A stretch of 49,678 nucleotides of DNA from an uncultured Alphaproteobacteria bacterium (lineage in GTDB: Bacteria > Pseudomonadota > Alphaproteobacteria > UBA8366 > JADFVY01), in NCBI GenBank assembly GCA_947259105.1, contig CAMYKU010000027.1, forward strand, positions 1-49,678, given 5' to 3'. Shown piece after piece: positions 1 through 11,171 of the stretch. Made by a program: the position numbers and the translations under genes. Positions within the stretch are counted from its first letter, which is position 1. Each line of letters begins with the position of its first letter. A model generated the notes under the pieces. It saw only the letters and a list, made by a program, of their open reading frames with translations, made no database searches and was not told the DNA's origin.

Positions 1-1213
<1,213 letters not shown>

Positions 1214-1242
1214 TCATTCGCGGCGTCACCTGTCGGCCGCCG

Positions 1243-1575
1243 CTACTGGGAGAGCGGGACGCCCGGCTGGGCAGGCTGCTCCGGTTGCGCCGGCGCGGCC
1301 GGTGCGGTGGGCGCCGCCGGCGTTTCCTCCATGATGGAGCGGGTTTCGGTCCCGCTGCTGGCCAGAATCGCCAATGTCATGCTGGTCACGAAGAACGCGA
1401 CCGCCAGCACCGCCGTGGTCCGGGTCAGCAGGTTGGCGCTGCCGCGCACGCTCACAATACCGCCGCCTCCGCCGCCGCCCATCCCGAGCCCGCCGCCTTC
1501 GCTGCGCTGCATCAGCACGGAGACGATCAACGCGAGGATCACCATCAGGTGAATGACGAGAATAATGGATTCCAT
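1243..1575 (-). CDS. secG: Preprotein translocase subunit SecG
   Basis: SecG is the small accessory subunit of the inner membrane SecYEG channel and assists SecA-driven export. The 110-residue product has the family plan: a first membrane helix (residues 2-21), a glycine-rich loop with a run of seven glycines (about 33-39), a conserved arginine/leucine/threonine stretch, a second membrane helix (about 53-72) and a variable Ala/Pro/Glu tail. Length is typical for alphaproteobacterial SecG. It sits between tpiA (149 bp upstream) and pyrG (116 bp downstream), a common order in this class. Nothing suggests damage. Confidence 0.93.
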   Translation of the reverse strand: MESIILVIHLMVILALIVSVLMQRSEGGGLGMGGGGGGGIVSVRGSANLLTRTTAVLAVAFFVTSMTLAILASSGTETRSIMEETPAAPTAPAAPAQPEQPAQPGVPLSQ

Positions 1576-1724
1576 TGAACTTACCCGGAACAGCGGTTTT
1601 CAGAGTTCGCGCGTCAATCGGCCGGTCGGGCGCGCGGTCGCGGCTTATGTAGCGACTAATCGGCCCGATTGCCAGCCCGGATTTCTCCGTCGGACACCGG
1701 CGCGGTCGGGACGGGCGACACGCC

Positions 1725-2474
<750 letters not shown>

Positions 2475-2595
2475 GATTCCTCGATCCCTTCCTCGGTCCC
2501 TGCCTTTCGGTCGGCGCGGCAGCGCCTCTCCCATGGCTTAGCACGCGACCTTCCCGCAGGCCATAGCACAGAGCGGCGCGGTCGCGGATTGCCTG

Positions 2596-2625
2596 TTGCG
2601 ATGCCTGCCCGTGCGCCTCTATTAT
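2596..2625 (+). promoter_or_regulatory. Likely sigma-70 promoter for ppiD-trpE
   Basis: TTGCGA (2596-2601) and TATTAT (2620-2625) are spaced by 18 bp in the 205-bp gap between divergent tpiA and ppiD. The -10 lies 54 bp before the ppiD ATG. This is a match by eye to the general consensus only. Confidence 0.45.
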
Positions 2626-2679
2626 GCCGCGCCGCGCGCACCGCCTGCGCGCACCTCAGGGTTATTTCCGGATTCGGTC

Positions 2680-4551
2680 ATGCTTCAGCAGCTTCGTTCT
2701 TCCGCCGCCAGCCTTGTCGCCAAGTTACTCGTCGTGTTGCTGATCATCAGCTTCGCGGCGTGGGGCGTTACGGGCTACATCACCCAGGAGCAAGAGGACG
2801 ACGACATCGCGACCATCGGCGACGCCGCGGTCTCGAGCGCCGAGCTGCGGCAAGCGTTCCAACGGGAGCTCAACAGGTTTCGGTCGCAGGGAATCGAACT
2901 CACCGCCGAACAGGCGCGCAGCCTGGGACTTCTGGATCAGATCTTGGACCGGTTGGTTTCGGCACGGGTCTACGAGGCGGGCGGCGAGTGGCTCGGCATG
3001 GCGGTCAGCGACGATTCGGTGCGCAGGGTGATTGCGGAGGAACCGACCTTTTTCGACGAATCCGGGCGGTTCAGCCGATCCCGCTATGAATTCGTCCTCA
3101 GTCAGTCGAGCATCTCCGAGGGGCAGTTCGTCGCCGACGTGCGCCGCGACATCCTGCGCCGCGAAATCATCAACAGCTTCGATTTCCCGGACAAGGCGCC
3201 GGACGTGCTGGTGACCGCGCTGCACCGCTGGCGCGGCGAGAAACGCATCGCCGTCCTGGTGCCCGTTCCGGTCGACGCGACGCTCGATGTCGGCGAGCCC
3301 GATACGGCGACCCTGGACACCTTGCACCGGGAACGGGCGGATCGCTTCACCGCGCCGGAGCGCCGCCGCATCAGCTACATACACCTGAACCGGGAGGCCG
3401 CGCTGAAGGAGATCGTCGTCACCGACGAGCAGTTGCGGCAGCGCTACGAGGAGAACCTTGTCGCCTATACCGAACCCGAAAAGCGGACGGTGCAGCAGAT
3501 GCTCCTGGCCGACGAGGCGGCGGCGCGCGAGGCAGCCGCCGCGATCGGCGAAGGCCGGACCTTCGTGGCCGTTGCCAAGGATATAGCCGGGCAGGATGCG
3601 GCGGATGTCGAGCTCGGCACGTTCACCGCCGCCGGATTCCCGGTCCCCGAGCTCTGGGACGCGATCGCCGGGCTGGCGCAAGGCGGGGTCTCGGCGCCCC
3701 GCGAGTCGCCCTTCGGCTGGCACATCTTCCGGGTCACCGGCATCGTCGCCGAATCGGTTACACCGTTCGACGATGCGCGCGCGAAGATCGAGGAGGAACT
3801 GAAGACCGAACAGTCCGCCGACGTGCTCTACAGGATGTCGAGGGACCTGGAGGACGAAGTGACCGGCGGTGGTGCGAGCCTTGAGGAGGCCGCGAACCTA
3901 TTGGGGGTTCAGCTGCGGCGGACCCCGCTGGTCGATATCGGCGGCGCCGGTGTCGACGGCCAGCCGGTGGCGGATCTGCCCGGCGGCGATTTCCTCGACA
4001 CCGCGTTTCTGACCGAGACCGGCGAGTTGAGCTACGTCACCCAGCTGCCTGACGGCGATTATTACCAGCTGCGGGTCGAGGACATCGTGCCGTCGGCCCT
4101 GCGGCCCCTCGAGGAGGTGCGCGATGACGTCGCCGACCTCTGGAAGGCGGACAAGCGGCGCGAAGCGGCCCGGGCGCGCGCCCTTGCCATCGTCACCCGT
4201 GTCGAGAACGGCGGGTCGCTGACCGAGATCGCGGCCGCCGAGGGATTGACGGCAAGCGAGAGCAAGCCGTTCGACCGGCGCGGCGGCGGCGCCGAATCGG
4301 TGCACGTCACACCGCTGCTGGCGAGCGACATATTCAAGATCCAGCCCGGACAGGCGGCCATGGACGAATCGCCGGAGGGATTCACGGTGGCGCAGTTGAA
4401 GACGATCGAGCCGGCGGACCTGTCGAATCCCGGAGAGCTAGGGACCGTTCTGGCCAATCAGATGATCGGCGACGTGCTGATTCAATTCAACAACGGGCTG
4501 CGGGAACGCTTCGGGGTGGAAATCGACAGGGCCGCCCTCAACCGGTTCTAG
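2680..4551 (+). CDS. ppiD: Membrane-anchored peptidyl-prolyl isomerase, PpiD/SurA-N type
   Basis: PpiD is a periplasmic chaperone anchored in the inner membrane near the Sec exit. The 623-residue product starts at MLQQLRSS, has one membrane helix (about residues 15-37) and then a SurA-N-like chaperone region (about 50-210). A parvulin-like domain follows (about 240-360) with the hallmark ends QQMLLADE and ESPFGWHIFRV. A long C-terminal chaperone part completes it, as in other alphaproteobacterial PpiD proteins. An in-frame extension reaches 2596 but lies on the likely promoter, so the ATG at 2680 is preferred. The stop is 4 bp before the trpE start, so the two are cotranscribed. Confidence 0.88.
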   Translation: MLQQLRSSAASLVAKLLVVLLIISFAAWGVTGYITQEQEDDDIATIGDAAVSSAELRQAFQRELNRFRSQGIELTAEQARSLGLLDQILDRLVSARVYEAGGEWLGMAVSDDSVRRVIAEEPTFFDESGRFSRSRYEFVLSQSSISEGQFVADVRRDILRREIINSFDFPDKAPDVLVTALHRWRGEKRIAVLVPVPVDATLDVGEPDTATLDTLHRERADRFTAPERRRISYIHLNREAALKEIVVTDEQLRQRYEENLVAYTEPEKRTVQQMLLADEAAAREAAAAIGEGRTFVAVAKDIAGQDAADVELGTFTAAGFPVPELWDAIAGLAQGGVSAPRESPFGWHIFRVTGIVAESVTPFDDARAKIEEELKTEQSADVLYRMSRDLEDEVTGGGASLEEAANLLGVQLRRTPLVDIGGAGVDGQPVADLPGGDFLDTAFLTETGELSYVTQLPDGDYYQLRVEDIVPSALRPLEEVRDDVADLWKADKRREAARARALAIVTRVENGGSLTEIAAAEGLTASESKPFDRRGGGAESVHVTPLLASDIFKIQPGQAAMDESPEGFTVAQLKTIEPADLSNPGELGTVLANQMIGDVLIQFNNGLRERFGVEIDRAALNRF

Positions 4552-4555
4552 TGCT

Positions 4556-6070
4556 GTGAACGTCACCCCGGCCTTTGCGGATTTCGAGAGCCGGTATACC
4601 GCCGGAACGCCGCAGGTCGTCTCGACATCGCTGATCGCGGATCTCGAAACGCCGGTTTCCGCCATGCTCAAGCTGGCGGACGGGCGCTCGAACAGTTTCC
4701 TTCTGGAATCGGTCGAAGGCGGATCGATCCGCGGGCGGTATTCCTTCATCGGCCTGAAACCCGATCTGATCTGGCGGTGTTTCGGGGACAGGGCGGAGGT
4801 CAACCGCAAGGCGCGCTTCGATGCCGACGCCTTCGAGCCCTGCGAGGGCGGGGCGCTCGATTCGCTGCGCGCGGTGCTCGACGAGTCGGCGATCGACCTG
4901 CCCGGCGAGATGCCGCCGATGGCCGCCGGGCTGGTCGGCTATATGAGCTACGACATGGTCCGGCTGATGGAGAAGCTGCCGGACGGCAATCCCCGGATCA
5001 TCGACGTGCCGGACGGGCTGTTCGTGCGCCCGACCGTGATCGCGGTGTTCGACACCATCGAGGACCTCGTCACGGTGATCACGCCGGTGCGCCCCGAGCC
5101 CGGTGTCGATGCCGATACCGCCTGGCGCGGGGCGCAGGAGCGGCTTGCCGACATCGTCGCCGATTTCGAGCGGTCCCTGCCCTACCGGCGCGAGGCGGGA
5201 ACGATCTCGGCCGAACTGCCGGAACCGGCGTCGAACATGACGCCCGCCGAATTCCGGACCATGATCGAGGCGGCCAAGGAATACATTCTGGCGGGCGATA
5301 TCTTCCAGGTGGTGCTCTCGCAACGCTTCGAGGTGCCGTTCGCGTTGCCGCCGTTCGCGCTGTACCGCTCGTTGCGCCGCCTCAATCCCTCGCCGTTCCT
5401 GTTCTACCTCGATTTCGGCGCCTTCAGCATCGTCGGATCGAGCCCGGAAATCCTCGTGCGGCTGCGCGACGGCAAGGTCACCATACGGCCGATCGCGGGA
5501 ACCCGGCCGCGCGGCAGGGACGCCGCCGAGGACAAGGCGCTGGCAGCCGATCTGCTGTCCGATCCCAAGGAGCTTGCCGAACATCTGATGCTGCTCGACC
5601 TCGGCCGCAACGATGTGGGCCGCGTCGCGAAGACCGGCACGGTCGAGGTCACCGAGCAGATGAACGTCGAATACTACTCCCACGTCATGCACATCGTCTC
5701 CAACGTGGAAGGCGAAATCGCGCCGGAATTCGATGCGCTGCAGGCGCTCGCGGCCGGGTTTCCGGCCGGCACGGTGTCGGGCGCGCCCAAGGTCCGTGCG
5801 ATGGAGATTATCGACGAGATGGAACCCGACCGGCGCGGGATCTATGCCGGCTGCATCGGCTATTTCGGGGCCAACGGCGACATGGATACCTGCATCGCCC
5901 TGCGCACCGCGGTGGTCAAGGACGGCACCATGTACGTCCAGGCCGGCGGCGGGATCGTCTACGACAGCGACCCGGAAAGCGAGTTCCAGGAAAGCTGCAA
6001 CAAGGCCCGCGCGCTATTGCGTGCTGCCGAGGAGGCCGTCCGGTTCGCCGCCGCCGGCGGCCGCGGCTAG
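4556..6070 (+). CDS. trpE: Anthranilate synthase component I
   Basis: TrpE makes anthranilate from chorismate using ammonia delivered by TrpG, the first committed step of tryptophan synthesis. The 504-residue product has the N-terminal tryptophan-sensing region and the chorismate-binding core: GSSPEILVRL, PIAGTRPRG, LLDLGRNDVGRV, HVMHIVSNVEG, and the AGGGIVYDSDPESEF end. The start is GTG at 4556, only 4 bp after the ppiD stop, so no separate leader or attenuator is possible here. The last 57 bp overlap the 3' end of the opposite-strand deacetylase gene. Its usual partners trpGDC resume about 5.1 kb downstream, beyond a minus-strand block. Confidence 0.94.
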   Translation: MNVTPAFADFESRYTAGTPQVVSTSLIADLETPVSAMLKLADGRSNSFLLESVEGGSIRGRYSFIGLKPDLIWRCFGDRAEVNRKARFDADAFEPCEGGALDSLRAVLDESAIDLPGEMPPMAAGLVGYMSYDMVRLMEKLPDGNPRIIDVPDGLFVRPTVIAVFDTIEDLVTVITPVRPEPGVDADTAWRGAQERLADIVADFERSLPYRREAGTISAELPEPASNMTPAEFRTMIEAAKEYILAGDIFQVVLSQRFEVPFALPPFALYRSLRRLNPSPFLFYLDFGAFSIVGSSPEILVRLRDGKVTIRPIAGTRPRGRDAAEDKALAADLLSDPKELAEHLMLLDLGRNDVGRVAKTGTVEVTEQMNVEYYSHVMHIVSNVEGEIAPEFDALQALAAGFPAGTVSGAPKVRAMEIIDEMEPDRRGIYAGCIGYFGANGDMDTCIALRTAVVKDGTMYVQAGGGIVYDSDPESEFQESCNKARALLRAAEEAVRFAAAGGRG

Positions 6071-7669
6071 CAGCCCGGCGGCATCGTCGCCGTATTCCAG
6101 CTTGACGATCGCGCTGACCGGCACGAGGTCGAAGCCCCGGGCCCGGGCCTCGGGAATCCATTTCGCGAGCACATCGACGGTGACATCGTGGGGATGCCCG
6201 ATCGCGACGGCGTGACCCCTTTGCCGCGCCACGCGCTCCAGTTCCGCGAGTTGCGCGGCGATCCTGTCGGCGTCGAGATCGTTGTCGAGGAAGACCTGCC
6301 GGCTCGCATGGGGAAGTTCCATGCCGCGCGCCAGTTCCGCGCCGACGGTGGTGCGGTCGGTCCGCGAGTCGAGGAACATCAGGCCGCGGGCGTTCATCTC
6401 CGCGAGCAGCGGCTCCACCAGGTCGGCCCGGGCCATGAACTTGCTGCCCATATGATTGTTGACCCCGACATAGCCGTCGAACCGCGACAGCGCCCAGCGG
6501 AACCGCCGCATGATCTCGTCGCCATCGAGCGACGTCAGCAATGCGTTGGGACCGGGGTCCACCGTGCTGCTGCCGGCTTCCATCGGGATATGCAGCAGCA
6601 GCTCGTGGCCGTTCTGACGGGCCCGGCGGGTCTGCTGCGTCAGGTTCCGGCTGTAGGGGATGAAGGCGATGGTGAGCGGTGGCGGCAGGTCGATCGCGCG
6701 CGCCGTCCGCGCCTGGACGACGCCGGCGTCGTCGATGACGATCGCGATCATCGGATTCTTGCCCGGCCGGTGCCGGGTCTGCACCGCGTTGGCCAACCAC
6801 TGCGGCCGCGCCGCCGGCGCAGGGGGATGCGCGTCGTGCGGTGGGGGCAGCACCGGCAGAGGCGGCCGCCCGGGCCGCCTGAGGGCAAGGTCCCGGTGCC
6901 CGTCTTCGGGGATATCGAGAAGCGGCAGCGCCGCCGCGAGGTTCTCGTCCTGATCGGCCAGCGCCCCATCGGATACGCCGCGCGCCGCGTCCGGCGCCAC
7001 GGCGATAACGGGCGCGGGCTCGGCGATACCGTCCGTGTGGCCGCGCGCGGTCGGTGGAATCTCCGCTTCGTTGTCCGCCCTGGATGTCTCCTGTGCGGCC
7101 GGATCCGCCAATTGCCAGCCCGCCGCGAGCCCGTCCCGGTCCCGGCCGGACAGCGCCGCGACGGTCTGCGTATCCGCGGTGTCCTCGCGCAGCTCGGCGC
7201 CGATCAGCACGACCAGACCGGCCCCGACGATGATCGCGGCGCCGATTGCCGCGCCGAACATCACGGGATCGCGGCCCGGTATCTCCGGAAGCCGGACGCC
7301 GGCGACCCATCGCAGCGTCCGGTCGCCGGCGCGAATCAGCGTTGCGGCGCCCAGCGCCAGCCGGTCCCGCGTGGACGACAGCCCCGCCGACAGACCGGCC
7401 CGAAGGGCCAGATACGCGACGCGCGCCCGGCCGGCGGCACGCCGGTATGCAGCGCCAAATGGAATCGATCCAAGGGCGCCAAGCACGTGACCGCCCAGTC
7501 CGAGCAGCCCGACGGCCGCTGCCCGTGCCTCCACCGCCAGCGCCGACAACTGCGCGCGCAGCCTCATGCGCCAACCGTCCGCCGGCAGCGCCTGCGCGAT
7601 GGCCCGGCGGCGGCGCCGGGTCGTGCGCCGGCTGCCAATTGGCCTGGAGGTATTTATTCGCCGCATCAC
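6014..7669 (-). CDS. Divergent polysaccharide deacetylase family protein (DUF610/YibQ-like)
   Basis: The C-terminal part (about residues 306-530) is the divergent polysaccharide deacetylase fold of the YibQ/DUF610 family: IAIVIDDAG, ELLLHIPME, VNNHMGSKF, LMFLDSRT and AIGHPHDVT. The family is thought to be periplasmic and linked to cell wall or division-site work; no substrate is established. A single membrane helix (about 137-157) precedes a proline-rich linker. The 130 residues before the helix are rich in Arg and Ala and make the protein (551 aa) longer than usual. The start has two adjacent ATG codons with GAGGGAG upstream. The last 19 codons run antisense through the end of trpE. A possible promoter is TTGGAC-N17-TACCCT near 7710-7690. 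Confidence 0.85.
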   Translation of the reverse strand: MMRRINTSRPIGSRRTTRRRRRAIAQALPADGWRMRLRAQLSALAVEARAAAVGLLGLGGHVLGALGSIPFGAAYRRAAGRARVAYLALRAGLSAGLSSTRDRLALGAATLIRAGDRTLRWVAGVRLPEIPGRDPVMFGAAIGAAIIVGAGLVVLIGAELREDTADTQTVAALSGRDRDGLAAGWQLADPAAQETSRADNEAEIPPTARGHTDGIAEPAPVIAVAPDAARGVSDGALADQDENLAAALPLLDIPEDGHRDLALRRPGRPPLPVLPPPHDAHPPAPAARPQWLANAVQTRHRPGKNPMIAIVIDDAGVVQARTARAIDLPPPLTIAFIPYSRNLTQQTRRARQNGHELLLHIPMEAGSSTVDPGPNALLTSLDGDEIMRRFRWALSRFDGYVGVNNHMGSKFMARADLVEPLLAEMNARGLMFLDSRTDRTTVGAELARGMELPHASRQVFLDNDLDADRIAAQLAELERVARQRGHAVAIGHPHDVTVDVLAKWIPEARARGFDLVPVSAIVKLEYGDDAAGLLAAAAGGGEPDGLLGSTQ

Positions 7670-7796
7670 TCCCTCGCATATCCCCCGTCACAGAGGGTAA
7701 CCGTGAAAGCCTTAAGGTCCAACAGTTTCAAAATCGTTGAGATTTGTGTTTTTTCTGGGGCCGGAGCCGACCCGCGTTGGCTCTATGTTCTTGTTT

Positions 7797-7837
7797 GGAG
7801 CGGATTCACGCGATCAGTCGCGACTGCGATCCGCTCC
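7797..7837. repeat. Inverted repeat just after cueR
   Basis: GGAGCGGAT (7797-7805) and ATCCGCTCC (7829-7837) form a 9-bp stem, with a second inner pairing CGCGA/TCGCG. It lies 7 bp past the cueR stop, between cueR and the deacetylase gene. On the minus strand it is followed by AAACAAG, not a T run, so it is not a standard intrinsic terminator; it could stabilise the operon mRNA end. Confidence 0.4.
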
Positions 7838-7843
7838 ATGGCT

Positions 7844-8245
7844 TCACGCGTCTGCGGTTTTGCCGGCCAGGCCCTCGATGATCGGGCAATCGGGCCGGTC
7901 GTCGCCGTGACAGCGGTGGGTGAGGTCCAGCAGCGTGTCGCGCATGCGCTGGAGTTCCCCGATCTTGTGGTCCACCGCCGCGACATGGGCCATGGCCAGC
8001 GCCTTCACGTCGGCGCTGGCGCGCTTCTGGTTGCGCCACAGGTCCAGCAGCATCGAGACGTCCTTGACGCTGAATCCCAGACTGCGCGCATGGTGGATGA
8101 AGCGCAGGGTCTGCACGTCCTTGTCGCTGTAGGTCCGGTAGCCGTTGTCGGTCCGGCTGGCCGGCACGATCAGGCCGATACTCTCGTAGTATCGGATGGT
8201 CTTGGCGCTGATATTGGAGTGCTTCGCTGCTTGTCCTATATTCAT
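7844..8245 (-). CDS. cueR: Copper-responsive MerR-family regulator CueR
   Basis: CueR senses Cu(I) and activates copper export genes by untwisting promoters with long spacers. The 133-residue product has the MerR winged-helix DNA-binding region (MNIGQAAKHSNISAKTIRYY start), a dimerisation helix and a metal loop with Cys112 and Cys120 in CHGDDRPDC, the same positions as the two Cu(I) ligands of E. coli CueR. A good ribosome site (GGAGAGG) precedes the ATG. It lies 41 bp downstream of copA on the same strand, as the third gene of copZ-copA-cueR, so it probably controls its own operon through the dyad at 11028-11044. Confidence 0.93.
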   Translation of the reverse strand: MNIGQAAKHSNISAKTIRYYESIGLIVPASRTDNGYRTYSDKDVQTLRFIHHARSLGFSVKDVSMLLDLWRNQKRASADVKALAMAHVAAVDHKIGELQRMRDTLLDLTHRCHGDDRPDCPIIEGLAGKTADA

Positions 8246-8286
8246 CTAACCTCTCCGTATTCCGCTCTACACTATTGTTTTTAGAT

Positions 8287-10722
8287 TTATTTCGATGACG
8301 CCTTTGCCTTCCATCTGCGGAGCATCAGCGCATTGCTGACGACGCTGACGCTGCTGAACGCCATGGCCGCCCCGGCGATGATCGGACTGAGGTAGCCGAG
8401 CGCCGCCAGCGGGATGCCGACGATGTTGTAGATGAAGGCCCAGAACAGGTTCTGATAGATCTTGCGGCCGGTTGCGCGGCTGACGTCGATGGCGTCCGCC
8501 GCGAGCCGCGGATCGGGCCGCATCAGGGTCACGCCGGCGGTCTCCATGGCGATGTCGGTGCCGCTGCCCATGGCGAGGCCGATATCGGCCGCGGCCAGGG
8601 CGGGGGCGTCATTGACCCCGTCGCCGACCATGGCGACCACCCGTCCCGCCGCCTGTAGCCGCTCGACCGCGGCGGCCTTGTCTTCCGGCAGCACCTCGGC
8701 CTGGAAATCGTCGAGCCCGAGCCGTTTCGCGATCGCCCCGGCCGTGCGCGCATTGTCGCCGGTCAGCATTATGACGGCGATACCGCGCCGGTGCAGGATG
8801 TCCAGGGCTTCGACGGCCTCCGGGCGCAACTGGTCGGCCACAGCGATGGCGCCGAGCGGCTGCTTGCTCCCGTCCGCGACCCACATCACCGTCTTGCCGT
8901 CTTCCTCGAGCCGGGCCACGGAGTCCTCCAGCGGGCCGGTATCGGCCCCGGCCTCGGCCATCAGGCCGCGGTTGCCGATCCACAGGTCGGCGCCGTCGAT
9001 TCGCGCGGTCAGGCCGCGCCCGCCGATTCGGCTGAAGCTCTCGACCGCCGAGAGTTCGAGCCCGCGCGAAGCCGCCTCGGCGAGCACCGCCTTGGCGAGC
9101 GGATGTTCGCTGCCCTGCTGGGCAGACGCCGCGAGGCGCAGCAACGCCGCCTCGTCGATCCCCTCGGCCGGCACCACGTCGGTCACCTCGGGACGGCCGA
9201 CGGTCAGTGTCCCGGTCTTGTCGAAGATGATGGTGTCGACGGCGCCGGCGCGCTCCAGCGCCTCGATGTCCTTGATCAGGATGCCGGCGCCCGCCGCCGC
9301 GCCCGTCCCCGCCATGATCGCCGTCGGCGTCGCCAGGCCCAGCGCGCACGGGCAGGCGATGACGAGCACCGAAACGGCCGCGATGATGCTTTCCTCCATG
9401 GTGCCGCCGGACAACAGCCAGCCGGCCCAGGCGACGAGTGCGATCGCGACCACCACCGGCACGAAGACGTTGGTGACCTTGTCGACGAGGCGCTGCACCG
9501 GGGGCTTCGACGCCTGCGCGCTCTCGATGAGCGCGATGATGCGCTCCAGCATCGAGTGCTTGCCGACGGTCGTCGTCGTGATACGCAGCAGGCCGTCGCC
9601 GTTGACGCTGCCGCCGGTCACGCCGTCGCCCGGCGCCTTGTGGACCGGGATGCTCTCGCCGGTCAGCAGCGACTCGTCGACGGCGCTGTCGCCGCTCGAC
9701 ACGCTGCCGTCGACCGGAATCCGGTCGCCCGGCCGCACCACGACGATCTCGCCGGTCTTCACCGCGGCCGCGGAGACCGTCACCACCACGCCGTCGCGCT
9801 CCACATGCGCCTGCTCCGGCCGCAGTTTCATGAGCTGGCGGATCGCCGCCGAGGTGCCGCGACGGGCCCTGGCTTCCAGCCATTTGCCCAGCTTGACCAG
9901 GGTAATGATGACCGCCGCCGCCTCGAAATAGAGATGCGCCTCGCCACCCGGTGCGGTGAAGAACAGGTTGTAGACGCTGAGCCCGAAGGCGGCGCTGGTG
10001 CCGAGCGCGACCAGCAGATCCATGGTGCCGGTCAGCGATTTCAGGGCCTTCCAGGCGCCAATATAGAAGTTCCAGCCGATGACGAACTGCACGATCGCGC
10101 CGATGCCGAGTTGCCACAGGCCGGGCAACGCGAAATCGAAGCCCGCGATTTCCCCGAACATCGGCACCACCAGCGGCAGGCTCAACAGCGCCGAAGCCAG
10201 CACCACCCGCATCTCGCGGCGGTCCGCAGCGCGTTCCACCTCCTCTGCCGGCGCGCCGCCATCCGATATCGCGGCGCCGTAGCCGGCGCCCTCGACGGCA
10301 GCGACCAGATCCGACGCTTCGACGCCGACCCCCGTGATCCGCGCCGACTCCGTTCCCAGGTTGACGCTGGCGTCGAGCACGCCGGGCACGCCTTTGAGCG
10401 CCCGCTCGACATGGCCGACGCAGGCGGCGCAGGTCATGCCGGTGACCGACAGGGTGATCTCGCTCCTGGTTACACCATAGCCGGCATCCTCGACGGCGCG
10501 GGCCAGCGCGCCGACATCGATGCCGTCGGCGAAATCGACATCGGCCTGCTCGGTGCCCAGGTTCACGGTGGCCCCGGACACGCCGGGGACCGCCTTGAGC
10601 GCCCGCTCGACGTGCCCGACGCAGGCGCTGCAGGTCATGCCCTCGACCTTCAGCCGCGCATGGCCCGTCGCCGTCGTCTTCGGGGTGTGTTCGGCCTCAC
10701 GGGCCACTTCCGCCGCCGTCAT
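8287..10722 (-). CDS. copA: Cu(I)-exporting P1B-type ATPase CopA
   Basis: This inner membrane pump exports Cu(I) with ATP. The 811-residue product has two N-terminal heavy-metal-associated domains (GMTCSAC, Cys31/34; GMTCAAC, Cys98/101) and a set of membrane helices from about 172. The actuator TGES motif is at about 354-357, the intramembrane metal site CPC at about 457-459, the phosphorylation motif DKTGT at about 501-505, then GSEHPLAKA and GDGVND. The last helix pair contains the [12 protein letters not shown] region seen in copper pumps. It starts 27 bp after copZ, with which it shares the operator upstream. Length and all key residues are normal. Confidence 0.95.
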   Translation of the reverse strand: MTAAEVAREAEHTPKTTATGHARLKVEGMTCSACVGHVERALKAVPGVSGATVNLGTEQADVDFADGIDVGALARAVEDAGYGVTRSEITLSVTGMTCAACVGHVERALKGVPGVLDASVNLGTESARITGVGVEASDLVAAVEGAGYGAAISDGGAPAEEVERAADRREMRVVLASALLSLPLVVPMFGEIAGFDFALPGLWQLGIGAIVQFVIGWNFYIGAWKALKSLTGTMDLLVALGTSAAFGLSVYNLFFTAPGGEAHLYFEAAAVIITLVKLGKWLEARARRGTSAAIRQLMKLRPEQAHVERDGVVVTVSAAAVKTGEIVVVRPGDRIPVDGSVSSGDSAVDESLLTGESIPVHKAPGDGVTGGSVNGDGLLRITTTTVGKHSMLERIIALIESAQASKPPVQRLVDKVTNVFVPVVVAIALVAWAGWLLSGGTMEESIIAAVSVLVIACPCALGLATPTAIMAGTGAAAGAGILIKDIEALERAGAVDTIIFDKTGTLTVGRPEVTDVVPAEGIDEAALLRLAASAQQGSEHPLAKAVLAEAASRGLELSAVESFSRIGGRGLTARIDGADLWIGNRGLMAEAGADTGPLEDSVARLEEDGKTVMWVADGSKQPLGAIAVADQLRPEAVEALDILHRRGIAVIMLTGDNARTAGAIAKRLGLDDFQAEVLPEDKAAAVERLQAAGRVVAMVGDGVNDAPALAAADIGLAMGSGTDIAMETAGVTLMRPDPRLAADAIDVSRATGRKIYQNLFWAFIYNIVGIPLAALGYLSPIIAGAAMAFSSVSVVSNALMLRRWKAKASSK

Positions 10723-10749
10723 GGCGTGCTCCTTTTCGGTTCCGGCCAG

Positions 10750-10974
10750 TCAGGCCGCCTGGGCGGTGTAGCCCGCCGCCTCGACGACGCCGATCAGCTT
10801 TGCCGTATCGGTCTCGGCGCCGAACCGGATCTCGGCGGTGCCGGACTCGAGATCGACCTTCGCGGCGTGCACCCCGGGCGCCGTATCCAAAGCCTTCTGG
10901 ACGCGGCCCACGCAATGGCCGCAGGTCATGCCCTCGACTTTGAGAACCACAGAATCTTCAGCGGATGCAGTCAT
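10750..10974 (-). CDS. copZ: CopZ-like copper chaperone
   Basis: This is a 74-residue single heavy-metal-associated domain with GMTCGHCV (Cys18 and Cys21), expected to bind Cu(I) in the cytoplasm and pass it to CopA or CueR. The fold ends with the usual AAGYTAQAA-type tail. The frame is open up to 11055, but the ATG at 10974 is chosen: GAGGAA lies a proper distance upstream, the extension is unlike the family, and the promoter overlaps that extension. It is the first gene of the copZ-copA-cueR operon. Confidence 0.88.
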   Translation of the reverse strand: MTASAEDSVVLKVEGMTCGHCVGRVQKALDTAPGVHAAKVDLESGTAEIRFGAETDTAKLIGVVEAAGYTAQAA

Positions 10975-11018
10975 CTCTTGTTCCTCTTCCATGCGGGGTT
11001 TTCGAAGCGTATGCGATT

Positions 11019-11049
11019 CAGATAAGGCTTCCAGATACTGGAAGGTCAA
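11019..11049 (-). promoter_or_regulatory. CueR-controlled promoter and operator of copZ-copA-cueR
   Basis: On the minus strand the promoter is TTGACC (11049-11044), a 19-bp spacer, and TATCTG (11024-11019). The spacer region holds a perfect dyad, CTTCCAG-N3-CTGGAAG at 11028-11044, nearly the consensus CueR box. A 19-bp spacer with a centred dyad is the hallmark of MerR-family activated promoters. The -10 lies 45 bp before the chosen copZ ATG. Confidence 0.88.
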
Positions 11050-11101
11050 TAGCAAACATTACTAAAACTGGAAACTTGACGAGCCGGCCCGCGGGGCGAC
11101 C

Positions 11102-11130
11102 TTCCGTCCCCCTGAAAAGCCTGCTATAAA
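11102..11130 (+). promoter_or_regulatory. Possible promoter for trpG
   Basis: TATAAA at 11125-11130 lies 41 bp upstream of the trpG ATG. A weak TTCCGT stands 17 bp before it. Because trpG is separated from trpE by a minus-strand block, it needs its own promoter. The -10 is good and the -35 poor. Confidence 0.4.
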
Positions 11131-11171
11131 ACGCCCGCCGCGCCCCTGGACAGCGGCGCCAAGGAATTGAA

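Noticed and set aside
2725..3723. Long open frame antisense to ppiD
   Set aside because: It has the composition of a shadow frame in GC-rich DNA, no ribosome site or similarity, and ppiD is clearly the real gene.
6188..8284. 698-codon open frame opposite the deacetylase and cueR genes
   Set aside because: It crosses two well-supported genes and their intergenic region; its sequence is a mirror of their codon bias.
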